Source: CAZGCA01 sp964524145 (GTDB taxonomy: Bacteria; Hydrogenedentota; CAZGCA01). From it: a stretch of DNA of 64,000 bases. Below, one piece after another: positions 19,601 through 26,733 of the stretch. Position 1 is the stretch's first letter. Each line of letters starts with the position of its first letter. The stretch covers positions 3,060 through 67,059 of the forward strand of contig CAZGCA010000023.1 of NCBI GenBank assembly GCA_964524145.1. The letters run 5' to 3'. The translations under genes and the position numbers were made by a program. The notes beneath the pieces are model-generated. The model had not been told where the DNA came from, searched no databases, and worked only from the letters and a program-made list of their open reading frames with translations.

Positions 19601-20714
19601 CGCCGTCTCACTTGGTCTACGAGCCTACCAACGCTACAGGAGAGTCAGAGACACGGTGGATTCCGTCTCTCGACCCGTGAATAGGGCCTTGAGAACATAC
19701 AAAGCCGCCAAGCATGTTTACCGGGAGTTGACACGAGACCGTAGAACCACTTGGCAGAAGATCAAGGACCTGCCCAGGGACCTGTCCAGGAGTTTTTGGA
19801 ACGCGCTGGACATTAGTGCCGGGAGAATGATGTACCATGGGTTTGATCTCTCTTTTCGTGCAGGCGAGTTGTGGGATTGGGCCGCAGAGAAGTGGGGCGA
19901 TTTGATTCTCGGGCCGGACAACGCCGGCTTGGTGACTGAGGAAGAGCGTGCACGTCGGAGGGCCGAAAGCCTGCTCTCTGACGATCCAAACGAGAAGGTC
20001 GGTCCTCCTGGAGATGGGGCGCAACACTATATAAGCGGCGACGAACCGTTCTTCTATACTGTCTACTTCGAGAACAAGCCGACTGCGTCCGCGCCCGCAC
20101 AAGAGGTGTTTGTCACCGACGCGCTCGACTCGAATCTCGACCTGTCCACGTTTCGCCTCACCGAGATTGTCTGGGGCGAACACTTCGTCGAGATCCCGGC
20201 GGATGCCGACGTGCTTTACAGTCGAGAAACGGTACCTGATCATCGGCCGGAGGTCGGCAAATCCTGGTGGGTCGATGTCACTGTCGAACGGGACGGCTCG
20301 ACGGTGCTCTGGACGTTCCGCACGTTGGATCCAGACACAGGCGAACTGCCTGAAGACGCGCTCGCCGGGTTCCTGCCGCCCAACGACGATAACGGCATCG
20401 GCGAAGGTCACGTATCCTTCTCGATATGGGCGAAACCGGACCTGCCTCGCGGCACGGTTATCAGGAACGAGGCGGCGATCGTGTTCGATGTGAACGATCC
20501 CATCGTCACCAACGAAGTCTTCAACACTATCGGGGAACTGAGCAGCGGCGATGTCAACGGCGACGACAGCATTAACGCACTCGACGTGCAGCTGACCATC
20601 AACGAGGCCCTGGGCATTGCGACCGGTTACGACTGCGACGTGAACGGGGACGGGGCTGTAAACGCTCTGGACGTCCAACTCGTCATCAACGCTGCGTTGG
20701 GGATCGAAATCTAG
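13674..20714 (+). CDS. 2346-residue secreted RHS/YD-repeat protein with C-terminal dockerin
   Basis: ATG 13674 follows GAAGGAG (13659-13665) and gives a signal peptide ending near PSQAGA. Three glycine-rich modules (GGGYGGRGGDNRG, GGGGGRIAVYY; nt 13965-15840) precede beta-sandwich segments, including a CARDB-like one, and an RHS N-terminal region. YD repeats follow (about residues 1232-1796, many YTYDxxGR units) up to an RHS-core-like end (YSPFGELL..FLYRGMYG, nt 19260-19350). The polymorphic-toxin tail normally found there is replaced by an Arg-rich, coiled-coil-prone linker (about 1891-2103), a beta domain beginning DPNEKVGPPG with AQEVFVTDALD (2104-2286) and a dockerin-like module (2291-2346). 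No immunity gene follows. I infer a surface-displayed RHS shell or filament held by the dockerin. Confidence 0.88.
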   Translation: MKSANSLSCLTNLLACVALAAVVVLLPSQAGAEDITVDTDATWPAGTYAYDNVVVSNGATLTLDGAVEISAVSLTVESGSAISAFGTGYGQAEGPGTSEQFGTGGGYGGRGGDNRGEQGGGLYGSAVQPTDLGSGAGPGGLGTGGSGGGAIKLVISGTATLAGTVSSNGSDGTGYDAGGGSGGSVLIEAGHFSGAGVITANGGNGAAGGMSAGGGGGRIAVYYATSDFSGTVTAESGSGNGNDTGQEPGTVGFFDSDDGTFRSGHSWRFHVDDSPFELTSYTLIPNAAATVEDDVVFSGASLVLESGAQLSLYEGSQRIDFELTNLSIAESALFSADGSGYGQAEGPGTSQDAGTGGGYGGRGGDNRGWPGGGIFGSALQPTDLGSGAGPGGIGTGGSGGGAISLAITGTFTLAGAISANGGDGTGYDAGGGSGGSVLIEAGHFSGAGTITANGGNGASGGSSAGGGGGRVAVYYSTSEFSGSVTTDPGSGTAQNTGQEPGTIGFVDQSTDTLHTGSTWRFELTDEQFPVDLVVPAGSIADMQSGKTYAFNAVTIENGGTLLTSDGHPAEEGPGAGLSTIFSASGGGYGGRGGNSDTTDGGEPYGSAAFPVDRGSGGGSPARGGGRGGGAMRLVVEALSVDGILASNGADGENPGAGGGSGGSLYVTTGTLSGAGSIEARGGSGAAGNDGGGGGGRIAVYHNGSTFSGTIDVSGGEGYESGEPGTALIIREIPLALGGSLDMDAEPFGFNVFRLELGAGDATNLVARLTPLEGGGEWSFVGRLNEQPGLAEYDWLPAPTASPPFSILVPSPIPGTYYFGVHFAEWAKDSVGFRIEAFSADRYVAGVDVGSGGNSGTTTVEIGGLGYETGMVVELRSGTGTALRQSVPSFFDDDSLSVSLTLQGLDPQTVDVVVVWPDESELVLEDAFEITEGTGGGQLNVRLVMNETVRTGRVNTVWIEYENVGDADLLSPILELEVLEDYVLMRPDSHSPWQSEPLQFLAISSEGQASVLSPGASNRIPVQYISDGAAHSFNTFVLSEDTSGNPPMDYDTLKPQLRPAGVSEDLWNLMWPVFTAQLGNSWNEYLETLRSDADYLSQLGVEVSNVRELIDFEMRKIGGFAPKTVLASDLDALSACGNLPVSFSRTCHNDIAGRFYNGPFGWGWTHTYDLRIVELGDGVVGVFQGGLPSHLFYLDRDGTYHASRGDYAELSQDAGGFTVSEQDGHVFTFDAGGKFASVEDRYGNTVTASYDSSDNLVQLLHSNGDAFALAYDGGGRITTLSDHAGRTTTYSYTDGHLGSVTSHAGYATQYGYDETPDSLVEHALTSITGFDGIVECFTYDDNGRLLEESLCGPTPGLALTYTYHTSGAVDVQDNEGFVVSVYPDHRGNYRRITDSAGRDVVQSYDSSDNLIELVDTEGNRFLFEYDHKGQVIRTTNPLGGQTHHSYDTLLSVPLSLTDPNNNVTRFVLDGQGGLQQVQYPDGTQESVTLDAQGSVVEYTDRAGETTAVTRNTRGQMTDRHMPEGLTESYTYDTVGRLTSATDVRGDTTTISYNDNDSAASVAYPGGVGFGYEYNQSGLLERRTGLEAHAFDYVYDSLGRLESINHDSTTLVQYQYDSLDRVVTELKGNGTYSTYAYNESGLVSEVVHYAPDDSIQQQFEYTYDLRGNPVEVVTLDGSWTYEYDAMDRLTGYTTPGGFWETYQYDAAGNRVLVANSNGAVAYSTDEMNQYTQVGTTTYTYDANGSVTSRTDSTGTTSYEYDSLNRLLRVVEDAGSTWEYTYDALGRHTTETIDGVTTYFVSDPFEPGDISVTLNESGEVQTRYIFGVGLGAQMDANGDVSYYCFDGGGNTRLLTGPDGSITEEYDYSPFGELLNTGSPKSKSAGAPDKPFLYRGMYGVLTQSHGQISSGGVQIDPKMGREMSVFLQDLNIKAQISDYRARARMLEQQAKQLEQRLSGVKATGRAALTVDKGPSRRVGDAVSLGLRAYQRYRRVRDTVDSVSRPVNRALRTYKAAKHVYRELTRDRRTTWQKIKDLPRDLSRSFWNALDISAGRMMYHGFDLSFRAGELWDWAAEKWGDLILGPDNAGLVTEEERARRRAESLLSDDPNEKVGPPGDGAQHYISGDEPFFYTVYFENKPTASAPAQEVFVTDALDSNLDLSTFRLTEIVWGEHFVEIPADADVLYSRETVPDHRPEVGKSWWVDVTVERDGSTVLWTFRTLDPDTGELPEDALAGFLPPNDDNGIGEGHVSFSIWAKPDLPRGTVIRNEAAIVFDVNDPIVTNEVFNTIGELSSGDVNGDDSINALDVQLTINEALGIATGYDCDVNGDGAVNALDVQLVINAALGIEI

Positions 20715-20789
20715 GCCGATAGCACAAGCGTCTCGACTTCGAATGATGCGGGATGGGGTTGCGAACCTGGTGCAATCTACAGCACTCTA

Positions 20790-21362
20790 TCACGCTCCTG
20801 TCAAGCGTTCTCGGGCTTGGATGAGGAGGTCCATCCACCGTTTCATGTACTTGCCGTGATCGTGCCAGGTCCGGCCGCTGACCAGATTGCCGTCGACCAC
20901 ACAGGGTTCGTCAACAAAGACGCCACCGCACACCTCGAGGTCAAATCGACATTTCGGTACGGTGGCCATGCGCCGACCCCTGACACAATCGGCGTACGCC
21001 GGGATTTCCACGCCGTGACAGACGCAGCCGACGGGTTTGTTCGTCTCAAAAAAGTGGCGTGTTATGCGCACCAAGTCCTCATCGTATCGCAGATACTCGG
21101 GAGCGCGCCCGCCGCTGAAGAAGATGCCGACGTACTCCTCGGGGTCGACGTCTCGAAAAGCGATATCGGACTCAATCGTGTAGCCCGGGTATTCTCTGGT
21201 AATAGTCCAACCCGGCTTGATCTCGTGCAGCACCATTTCGTAGCGACCTTTCTCCGGTGCCGCCACAACGGGCTCGAAGCCATCTTCCTGCAACCGCAGG
21301 TACGGGTATAGGGTGTCAACCGTTTCGGTTGCATCACCGACGATGATAAGGACTTTCGACAT
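20790..21362 (-). CDS. DJ-1/PfpI family protein
   Basis: A 190-residue single-domain protein of usual length for the family. Glu14 (ATETVD), the GIFFSGGRAPEYLR segment and the nucleophile-elbow motif VGCVCHGVE, with Cys115 as probable nucleophile, fit the DJ-1/PfpI glutamine-amidotransferase-like fold. Members act as deglycases, glyoxalases or proteases, or are of unknown activity; nothing here separates these. It starts 41 bp after the oxidoreductase gene on the same strand and is probably co-transcribed with it. Cytoplasmic; no signal peptide. Confidence 0.85.
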   Translation of the reverse strand: MSKVLIIVGDATETVDTLYPYLRLQEDGFEPVVAAPEKGRYEMVLHEIKPGWTITREYPGYTIESDIAFRDVDPEEYVGIFFSGGRAPEYLRYDEDLVRITRHFFETNKPVGCVCHGVEIPAYADCVRGRRMATVPKCRFDLEVCGGVFVDEPCVVDGNLVSGRTWHDHGKYMKRWMDLLIQARERLTGA

Positions 21363-21403
21363 GGGTTGCTCCTTTCCAAACGTGTGTTCCGTGCCTTTGT
21401 TAC

Positions 21404-22399
21404 TCAGCTTATTGGAAGTGCACAGGCACGTAACAGTGACTCGTGGACGAGAAGGTCATGGGGAGCGGGATACTCGTTCTCCTTCTCCCCGTTCACCACT
21501 CGAGCAAGGTCGAGAAGCTGGTCGTCATAACGTCCCGGCATCCGCGGAAGCCGCACACTCTGGGAGCCAGCTCGAAACTCGGCGCAGGGCTCTGCCAGTG
21601 TCAGCCGCACTCCCGGTGGTTCGTGAGGTCGAATCTCAACCGTGCCCCGGTCGCCGCAAACAACAAACTGTCTGCGTTGTGCGCCGTCTACTTCGACCAG
21701 CGTGCTGCGCAAGGTCGCTGTCGCGCGAGCGAACTGGAAGACCGCGAGCATATTGTCGGCAAGGTCGTCTCGTTCAGGACGCGTCTTCTTAACAAGGGGG
21801 ATCACCCGTTCGGGCTTGCCGAGGATGGTTACCAGCGGATCGACCAGGTGGCAGCCCAACTCGAACATCGAACCGCCCCGGCAGTCCCTCAACTCGCGTC
21901 GCAGCGTCTCGTCGGCCACTTTGCTGATTACGCCGTGCACCTCGAAAATGTCGCCGATCCAGCCCTCGCTAACGGCGCGAAAGAGAAACTGAAACGCGGG
22001 GTTATAACGGTACATGTAGCCCAATTGAACGACAAGGTTGTTGCGCGACGCCTCACACAGCAGATCCCTGAAAGCCGCAAACGATTCACCCGGGGCTTTG
22101 TCAAGATGCACGTGCACTCCGGCCTGGATACACCGGGCCGCGGTGGGAACAAGCTCATCCACGGTCGTCTCGACCGCTACGATCTGAACCCCCGGCGTTT
22201 CAAGGAGCTCCTCTTCTTCCATCCACCGGAGACCCCGGTAGGCGTCTTCGTCTGCATGAGCTTCTTGTCGTTCGATAGACGGTTCCACGATACCTACCAC
22301 TTCGAAGCGGTGGCTTAACTTGCGCAGCGTGGCCATCTTGCCGGCTGCATGGGCATGTCCCGTGCCCACCTGCCCAATCTTCATGCGACCAACTGTCAT
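21404..22399 (-). CDS. Gfo/Idh/MocA family NAD(P)-dependent oxidoreductase
   Basis: 331 residues. The N-terminal Rossmann motif is GQVGTGHAHAAGK. The catalytic-lysine motif appears as LDKAPG, where the family usually has EKP. The C-terminal alpha/beta domain carries the GGSMFELGCHLVDPL segment, with its histidine near the active site. Such enzymes oxidise or epimerise sugars or cyclitols; the substrate cannot be read. There is no Tat signal, unlike the second family member at 52052-53251. It heads a two-gene transcript with the DJ-1/PfpI gene. Confidence 0.88.
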   Translation of the reverse strand: MTVGRMKIGQVGTGHAHAAGKMATLRKLSHRFEVVGIVEPSIERQEAHADEDAYRGLRWMEEEELLETPGVQIVAVETTVDELVPTAARCIQAGVHVHLDKAPGESFAAFRDLLCEASRNNLVVQLGYMYRYNPAFQFLFRAVSEGWIGDIFEVHGVISKVADETLRRELRDCRGGSMFELGCHLVDPLVTILGKPERVIPLVKKTRPERDDLADNMLAVFQFARATATLRSTLVEVDGAQRRQFVVCGDRGTVEIRPHEPPGVRLTLAEPCAEFRAGSQSVRLPRMPGRYDDQLLDLARVVNGEKENEYPAPHDLLVHESLLRACALPIS

Positions 22400-22498
22400 G
22401 CCTCACCCTTTCTCGGCAAACAACACGCCTTCGCAAGGATCAAATCTGAGCGTTCCCATATGAACCTGCACGTGACCACTGCGGGCTAGTTCGCAACC

Positions 22499-22527
22499 AT
22501 TATGTCTGCCGTTGCGTATGTTGTCAA
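22499..22527 (-). promoter_or_regulatory. Sigma-70-type promoter for the oxidoreductase/DJ-1 pair
   Basis: On the minus strand, TTGACA (complement of 22522-22527), a 17-bp spacer and CATAAT (complement of 22499-22504), about 100 bp before the start codon. Confidence 0.6.
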
Positions 22528-22620
22528 CGATTCCCTTGCTGCCATGCGCCTCACTGTGAGAACGCGTTCGCCCACAGGAAAACCCTTCTGCATATTCCCC
22601 GCAGCCAGATAACAAGACCA

Positions 22621-22667
22621 GACGGGGCAACGCGATCGACGTCCGACTCGATATCAACGCCGCGTCA
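22621..22667 (+). pseudogene. Dockerin-module relic
   Basis: Bases 22629-22664 read N-A-I-D-V-R-L-D-I-N-A-A and match 31 of 36 bases of the second EF-hand of the giant peptidase gene (13138-13173). The preceding Asp-Gly codons (22621-22626) are in a different frame, so a frameshift separates the two halves. There is no open frame around it. I read it as the eroded 3' end of a further dockerin gene. The rest of 22400-22866 holds a promoter and nothing else I can support. Confidence 0.6.
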
Positions 22668-22866
22668 TCCGCCTGGTCCGCACTGGCACGTGGATCGTTT
22701 ACTTTTGGGGGAGGAACCCGATATGATTGACTCAGAAGGCCCGTCCCGCACCCAGAGGGAAGCGGAATTACAAGAGGGTGGAGAGTGCGCCATCCAGGAT
22801 CTTACCGGACCGTTCACTGTTGCGCCAGAGCTGGAGGGACGGACCGCGAGACACCGGAACTCCCGG

Positions 22867-24096
22867 CTATTCGAACACCTTCTCCTCGGTCTCGTCGGCG
22901 TTGACTGCGTCGTCCTCGACGTTGCGCCGGGCGGCGATGGTGTCGGCCAGCTCCTCGTAGTACTCGTGCTGGATGAGAAGCTGCATAATCTCGCTCGTGC
23001 CGGTCCAGATCATGCAGAGCCTCATGTCGCGCAGGAACCGTTCGATAGGATAGACGTTCGTGTAACCGATGCCGCCCATGACCTGCATGGCGTCGTTGAC
23101 CACCTCCCACGCGGTTTCGGTCGCGACTTTCTTGGCTTCAGACACGATCCGGCGTGCCGGCCGACCGAGGTCGATGGTTCTTGCCGCGGCATAAGCCAGC
23201 GCTGAAGCCGCGTCGAGCTTGCTCACGCTCGCTGCTATCTTGAAGCTTACCGCCTGGAACTTCGATATGGGTCTCCCGAACGCGTGCCGTTTGCGGCTGT
23301 AGCTCGCGGCGACCTCAAGCGCGGCCCGGGCGGTACCTATGACTCCCGCGGCGCTCGTCAACCGTTCGGGCAGCATCATCTGGTTGAAGATACGGCCGCC
23401 GTCGCCTTCCTGCCCGATCAGGTTCTCCTCGGGCACAACGGTATCTCGAAAGACGATCCGTCCGGTGCCGCCGCCGCGCGTTCCCATGAGCCCGTAGACG
23501 TGCTGGACGTCGACGCCCATGTCCCGCTCGACGATGAACAGCGATATGGATTCGTGCGGCGGAGCCTCCGGGTCGGTCTTGGCATATACGAGAAAATAGT
23601 CGGCACCTTCGGCACCGACGATAAACCGTTTGTGCCCGTTCAAGACGTACCCGTCGGCCGACTTTTCCGCCTTGGTGGTGGCGCCGAAGAAGTCCGACCC
23701 GCCTCGCGGCTCTGTCAACGCTTCAGCGCAGCACAGCTCGCCCTTCAACGTCGGCGCAAGGTACTTCTGCTTCTGCTCTTCGGTACCGAAAACGTGTAGC
23801 GCCTCGCCAATGATGCTCGGCAAAACGAACAGGCAGGAGAGCGACGCGCCGAGAACGCCGACTTCGGCGATCGCCGCGACCTCGGCGGTCCATGGAAGCC
23901 CCCGGCCACCGTATTTCGGGTCGAACCGCATGCCGAGCAGGTTGCGCGCTGCCGCCTTCTGGACGTACTCGCGCGGGTACCGCACCTCGTCCGCGTCCAT
24001 CCTGCGCAACAGCTCGCGAGGCACGTCCTCCTTGACGAACCGTCTCGCCTCGTCCCTGACAGCGCGCTCTTCATCGTTCAAAAGGACATCTAACAT
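22867..24096 (-). CDS. Acyl-CoA dehydrogenase
   Basis: 409 residues, full length for the family: N-terminal helical domain, middle beta-domain (AEALTEPRGGSDFFG, GYVLNGHKRFIVGAE) and C-terminal helical domain (RKRHAFGRPISKFQ, QVMGGIGYTNVYPIERFLRD). An FAD enzyme oxidising acyl-CoA to enoyl-CoA, with electrons to ETF. The MCAD-type catalytic Glu position near the C-terminus reads WTGTSEIM, so that Glu is missing. Glu244 in LPERL sits where isovaleryl- and long-chain-type enzymes carry the base, so I expect it to be active. The gene follows the transporter permease by 51 bp and begins after GGGAGGAGACGGTT. Its link to export is unclear. Confidence 0.93.
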   Translation of the reverse strand: MLDVLLNDEERAVRDEARRFVKEDVPRELLRRMDADEVRYPREYVQKAAARNLLGMRFDPKYGGRGLPWTAEVAAIAEVGVLGASLSCLFVLPSIIGEALHVFGTEEQKQKYLAPTLKGELCCAEALTEPRGGSDFFGATTKAEKSADGYVLNGHKRFIVGAEGADYFLVYAKTDPEAPPHESISLFIVERDMGVDVQHVYGLMGTRGGGTGRIVFRDTVVPEENLIGQEGDGGRIFNQMMLPERLTSAAGVIGTARAALEVAASYSRKRHAFGRPISKFQAVSFKIAASVSKLDAASALAYAAARTIDLGRPARRIVSEAKKVATETAWEVVNDAMQVMGGIGYTNVYPIERFLRDMRLCMIWTGTSEIMQLLIQHEYYEELADTIAARRNVEDDAVNADETEEKVFE

Positions 24097-24147
24097 AACC
24101 GTCTCCTCCCGAAATACGGTGTTCCTGAACCCAAAAGGGCTCGTCTC

Positions 24148-25380
24148 CTATTCGTATCTAAGTGCCTCGACAGGGTCAAGCTGGGCGGCTTTCGTCGCCG
24201 GATAGATCCCGAAGACGATCCCCGTCATCACGGACACGCCGAACGAAAGAATGACAACCGCCATCGACACTATTGTAGGCCAATCCGCGTACATCGTCAC
24301 ACTGCGCGACAACAGGATGCCAACGAATACGCCCACCACGCCGCCCGTCATACTGAGCGCGACGCTTTCTATCAGGAACTGCTCGAGAATGTCGCGCTCG
24401 CACGCGCCGAGCGACCGGCGTATGCCTATCTCGCGGGTGCGCTGTGTGACAGTCGCGAGCATGATGTTCATGATACCGATTCCGCCGACAAGCAGCGATA
24501 TGCCGGCGATACAACCCATGACAACGTTGAATATCTGCTGGGTTTGCTGGCTTTGACGCAGGAGTTCCTCGGGCACCACTATTTCGAAATCCTCGATTTG
24601 TTCGTGGCGGCGCAGCAGCGTGCGCCGGATCAAATCAGCGCTGCTCCGCAGATACTGTGCCTCTTCAACCTTAATGGAGATCTCGGTCAGCGGTCGTCCG
24701 GGATTATGAGCGAACCGGGCGAACGCCGTCGTCATCGGGATATAGACGTCGCGGTCAAGGTTGCGTATCTCGACAACGGTTTTGCCTTCCCTTCCTTTAC
24801 CTTTTCGTTCCATCACCCCCACGACAGTGAACCACAGGTCGCCGATCTTGATCGTCTCGCCCAGCGCGTCGTCAAAGGAAAAGATCTCCCGCTTCAACTC
24901 TTCGCCGAGCACACACACTTTCGCGCCGGTTCTCAGATCTTCCAGATGGATAAACCTGCCGTCTCGCATGCGCGAATCCGAGACGTCGATATAGACCGGC
25001 TCCACGCCCATCACCGTCGCTTCGGGATTCTTCGCACCGGCACGGACTTTCTGATCCACGTCTGCGAGTCCCGCGACCGCCTCGACATGCGGGCACAGCT
25101 CGGCGATGGCTCGCGCGTCGTCCACCTCGATGCCGCGCACGTTCTTTCTGCGCGCCTGTTCGAGGTTTTTGCCGTGCAACTCGACCGGTTTGACGCGGAT
25201 GTTGTTCACGCCGAGCAGCTTGATCTGTTCGACGGCTTCAAACTTGGCACCCTCGCCTATCGAGACCATGGCGATGACCGCGGCCACGCCGAACACCACG
25301 CCAAGCATAGTGAGAAACGACCGCAGCTTATGCGACAGCAACCCTTTGAACCCTATTCTGACGCTTTCACCCAGATGCAA
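24148..25380 (-). CDS. MacB-type ABC transporter permease
   Basis: 410 residues: first transmembrane helix at about 18-42, a large periplasmic MacB-PCD/FtsX-like domain, then three C-terminal helices (about 283-310, 338-360 and 370-395). The segment GGIGIMNIMLATVTQRTREIGIRRSLGA is typical of the MacB/LolC class, with the ATPase encoded separately. The start overlaps the stop of the upstream membrane fusion gene by 14 bp, which suggests coupled translation. It should form the inner-membrane part of a mechanotransmission exporter with the ATPase at 26734-27411. Confidence 0.92.
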   Translation of the reverse strand: MHLGESVRIGFKGLLSHKLRSFLTMLGVVFGVAAVIAMVSIGEGAKFEAVEQIKLLGVNNIRVKPVELHGKNLEQARRKNVRGIEVDDARAIAELCPHVEAVAGLADVDQKVRAGAKNPEATVMGVEPVYIDVSDSRMRDGRFIHLEDLRTGAKVCVLGEELKREIFSFDDALGETIKIGDLWFTVVGVMERKGKGREGKTVVEIRNLDRDVYIPMTTAFARFAHNPGRPLTEISIKVEEAQYLRSSADLIRRTLLRRHEQIEDFEIVVPEELLRQSQQTQQIFNVVMGCIAGISLLVGGIGIMNIMLATVTQRTREIGIRRSLGACERDILEQFLIESVALSMTGGVVGVFVGILLSRSVTMYADWPTIVSMAVVILSFGVSVMTGIVFGIYPATKAAQLDPVEALRYE

Positions 25381-26710
25381 GAGTAACCCCTCTCACTTCT
25401 TCCAGCGGCTGCGTGGGCTCTTCGAGGAGGATCTCATCTTCCTCCTCGAGCCCTTTCACCACCACGACGGCCTCGTCGTTCCGCTCGCTGATCTCGACGT
25501 CGCGTGTGACGACCCGATCTTCCTCTTTCAAGTACACGAAACTCCTGTTCCCGCGTTTGAAGACACCCTTCGATGGCACATACAACACATCGTCGAGCCT
25601 GTCCATGATGATATCGACGCCGACGGTCATACCGGGGCGAAGCGTCTTTTCGGAACCCTCCATTTCTAATAGCACCTCGAACACCCGGACCCCCGTCTGC
25701 TCTTCCTGATCAACAAACCCTATGCCTTCCGACCGCTCTCTCTGTATGGCCAACTGGCTGATAAACTCTATTACTGCATCAAACTTCACGTCCGGCAGAG
25801 CGTCAACAGTCACCTCCGCGTTCTGCCCGATGTGGATCCGGCCGATTTCGACCTCCTCCGCCTGCGACACGATACGGAATTCGCTCAGATCGGGTATTGT
25901 TGCCAACGGATAGTACGGATAAACCGTGTCTCCTTCCTTGATCTTGCTTCTGCGGCGGCGTCTTCCGTGAAGCACCATGCCGGACACAGGCGCTTTCACG
26001 ACGGACGCTTCCAACTCCTCCTCGATCTCTCTCATCTCCTTCTCTGCGTTTGCGAACCTGGCGTCCGCTTCCAGAAGCTCCGTCTCGATGACTTTCTGTT
26101 CAACCTCCTGCTTGAGCAGGGCCTCTTTCAGGCTCGATTCCGCCCTATCGAGATCGTGCTTCTTGTCTCTGCATACCTTCTCCTGATCCCTTACGTCCGA
26201 CTTAGAGATCAAACCCTGTGCAAGAAGCGCCTTCTTCCTGTCCAACAGGGCGGTCGCTTCATCGAGTTCCGTTTCCGCATAGTCCCGGTCGGCCTTTGCC
26301 ATCCTCACCGCTATTTCGCTCGCTTTCGCCTGCAGGTTGAGCCGCTGGAGATGCTTCTCCTTCATGGCTCGATAACCCTTGAGCCGTGATTCCCACTGCA
26401 GTTTGCGCTGTTCTATCTCTGTAGTGTCGAGCCACGCTATGGGATCACCTTTCTCGACGATGGTTTCCTCGTCGATTATGCGGCTGAGCGTCCTGCCCCA
26501 GTACCGACTGCTGAAGGACGTCGACACGGTCGTCGATTTCAGCACCTTGAGCACGCCGACCTCGCGGATTGCGACCGTGAAAGGGCCGCGCTCAACCCGA
26601 GCCGTCGGCACCTCTTCGGCAACCATATCCTCTCCCCGCGTGATGTAGTATACCCCGAAACCGGCCACGCCGAGTATGAACACCACGAATATACCGAGCA
26701 AACGTTTCAT
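25367..26710 (-). CDS. Membrane fusion protein (HlyD/MacA type), proximal to permease
   Basis: 447 residues: an N-terminal membrane anchor (MKRLLGIFVVFILGVAGFGV), a first lipoyl half with EKGDPIAWLD, a long coiled-coil hairpin (about 75-220, rich in E/K/R/L), a second lipoyl half with VVKAPVSGMVLHG, then beta-barrel and membrane-proximal domains (LRPGMTVGVDI, DRLDDVLYVPSKGVF). It is the periplasmic adaptor linking the MacB-type permease to TolC. The operon encodes a second, clearly different adaptor at 27489-28799. It follows the ATPase gene by 23 bp. Confidence 0.9.
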   Translation of the reverse strand: MKRLLGIFVVFILGVAGFGVYYITRGEDMVAEEVPTARVERGPFTVAIREVGVLKVLKSTTVSTSFSSRYWGRTLSRIIDEETIVEKGDPIAWLDTTEIEQRKLQWESRLKGYRAMKEKHLQRLNLQAKASEIAVRMAKADRDYAETELDEATALLDRKKALLAQGLISKSDVRDQEKVCRDKKHDLDRAESSLKEALLKQEVEQKVIETELLEADARFANAEKEMREIEEELEASVVKAPVSGMVLHGRRRRRSKIKEGDTVYPYYPLATIPDLSEFRIVSQAEEVEIGRIHIGQNAEVTVDALPDVKFDAVIEFISQLAIQRERSEGIGFVDQEEQTGVRVFEVLLEMEGSEKTLRPGMTVGVDIIMDRLDDVLYVPSKGVFKRGNRSFVYLKEEDRVVTRDVEISERNDEAVVVVKGLEEEDEILLEEPTQPLEEVRGVTLASG

Positions 26711-26733
26711 GACTTACGTGTCGCGCCTCCCGC

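Noticed and set aside
22690..23205. Plus-strand frame with ATG 22723 behind GGGGGAGGA
   Set aside because: The ribosome site is good, but the frame soon runs antisense through the conserved acyl-CoA dehydrogenase and encodes no recognisable domain.
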